Assembly (NCBI GenBank): GCA_015852425.1
Contig: JAAAIG010000458.1
Location: forward strand, 1-30,622
Length of the DNA: 30,622 nucleotides
Reading direction: 5' to 3'
From: Gryganskiella cystojenkinii
Lineage: Eukaryota; Mortierellomycota; Mortierellomycetes; Mortierellales; Mortierellaceae
Shown: positions 30,362 through 30,622 of the stretch, piece by piece
Layout of the letters: every line of letters begins with the position of its first letter
How positions within the stretch are numbered: position 1 is the stretch's first letter
Notes under the pieces: generated by a model
Seen by the model: only the letters and a program-made list of their open reading frames with translations
What the model was told of the DNA's origin: nothing
The model's database searches: none
Made by a program: the position numbers and the translations under genes

Positions 30362-30622
30362 CTATCGGAATATAAACCAAAGAAAGGATGAAATAGTGGT
30401 TAGACTTTGCCTTGTCAAAGTTTTGTCATGTGTAATCCTTAATAATTAATTAATAAATAATATTGTGCATTTCACTCAAAAAAATAAAATTTGCTGTTAT
30501 CCTTGCCAATAAATTTTAAAAAAATTACCAGTGACCGCTTCTAACTTTTATCTCCGCTCGAATAACCTTTTCTTGGGGTGATCCTCGCCATGGCAGAAAC
30601 CGATATATACCTCTGTCCAGCG
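30362..30622 (-). other. AT-rich sequence upstream of the kinase fragment (intron or degraded region)
   Basis: An acceptor TCCGATAG ends at 30362. Upstream the sequence is A/T-rich (30425-30530) with no donor-flanked kinase exon that I can identify. A GTATAT donor-like site occurs near 30610, so this may be an intron whose 5' exon is cut by the window edge. Confidence 0.4.

Overview
The window is a piece of a filamentous fungal genome, most likely Mortierellomycotina (Mortierella, Linnemannia or Podila type). Genes are split by short GT-AG introns, mostly 85-140 bp. Housekeeping proteins are clearly fungal or opisthokont, and several genes belong to F-box, LRR and repeat-rich families that are expanded in Mortierellaceae. 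The taxon is inferred from family recognition, not from a search.

Layout. 1-582 (-): first exon of an unrecognised low-complexity protein that runs off the left edge. 1815-4180 (-): casein kinase I of the delta/epsilon (Hrr25) type, six exons. 4181-6654: a 2.5 kb divergent intergenic region with microsatellites and CT tracts. 6655-12531 (+): RRP5, the S1/HAT-repeat ribosome-biogenesis factor, seven exons. 12812-14208 (-): a tandem duplication of a secreted protein with eight cysteines. 14543-15644: degenerate 137-bp tandem repeats followed by a possible solo LTR. 16082-19716 (+): the spliceosomal DEAH helicase Prp2/DHX16, four exons. 20001-21068 (+): a short F-box-like protein. 21129-24460 (-): a large leucine-rich protein with a fungal-specific N-terminal module. 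25021-29459 (+): the most unusual gene of the window. 29685-30361 (-): a degraded C-terminal piece of a Bck1-like MAP kinase kinase kinase.

The gene at 25021-29459 can be assembled across seven exons with every splice phase consistent, giving 1267 residues. It joins an HSPA12-type Hsp70 ATPase, a penta-EF-hand (ALG-2/peflin-like) domain, nine almost identical 33-residue HEAT repeats, two and a half 62-residue repeats, and a C-terminal module that I recall from many Mortierella proteins. Hsp70 and the first EF-hand are on one uninterrupted exon, so this part of the fusion does not depend on intron prediction. It is divergently arranged with the leucine-rich gene, with 560 bp between start codons. 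A fast-changing, internally homogenised repeat array behind an ATPase resembles the architecture of fungal NLR-like non-self-recognition proteins, here with Hsp70 in place of the STAND ATPase. That role is a hypothesis.

The housekeeping genes CK1, RRP5 and PRP2 serve kinase signalling and 40S maturation, rRNA processing and splicing respectively. They are unlinked in function beyond general RNA and ribosome metabolism. The right third of the window (about 20-30.6 kb) is accessory in character.
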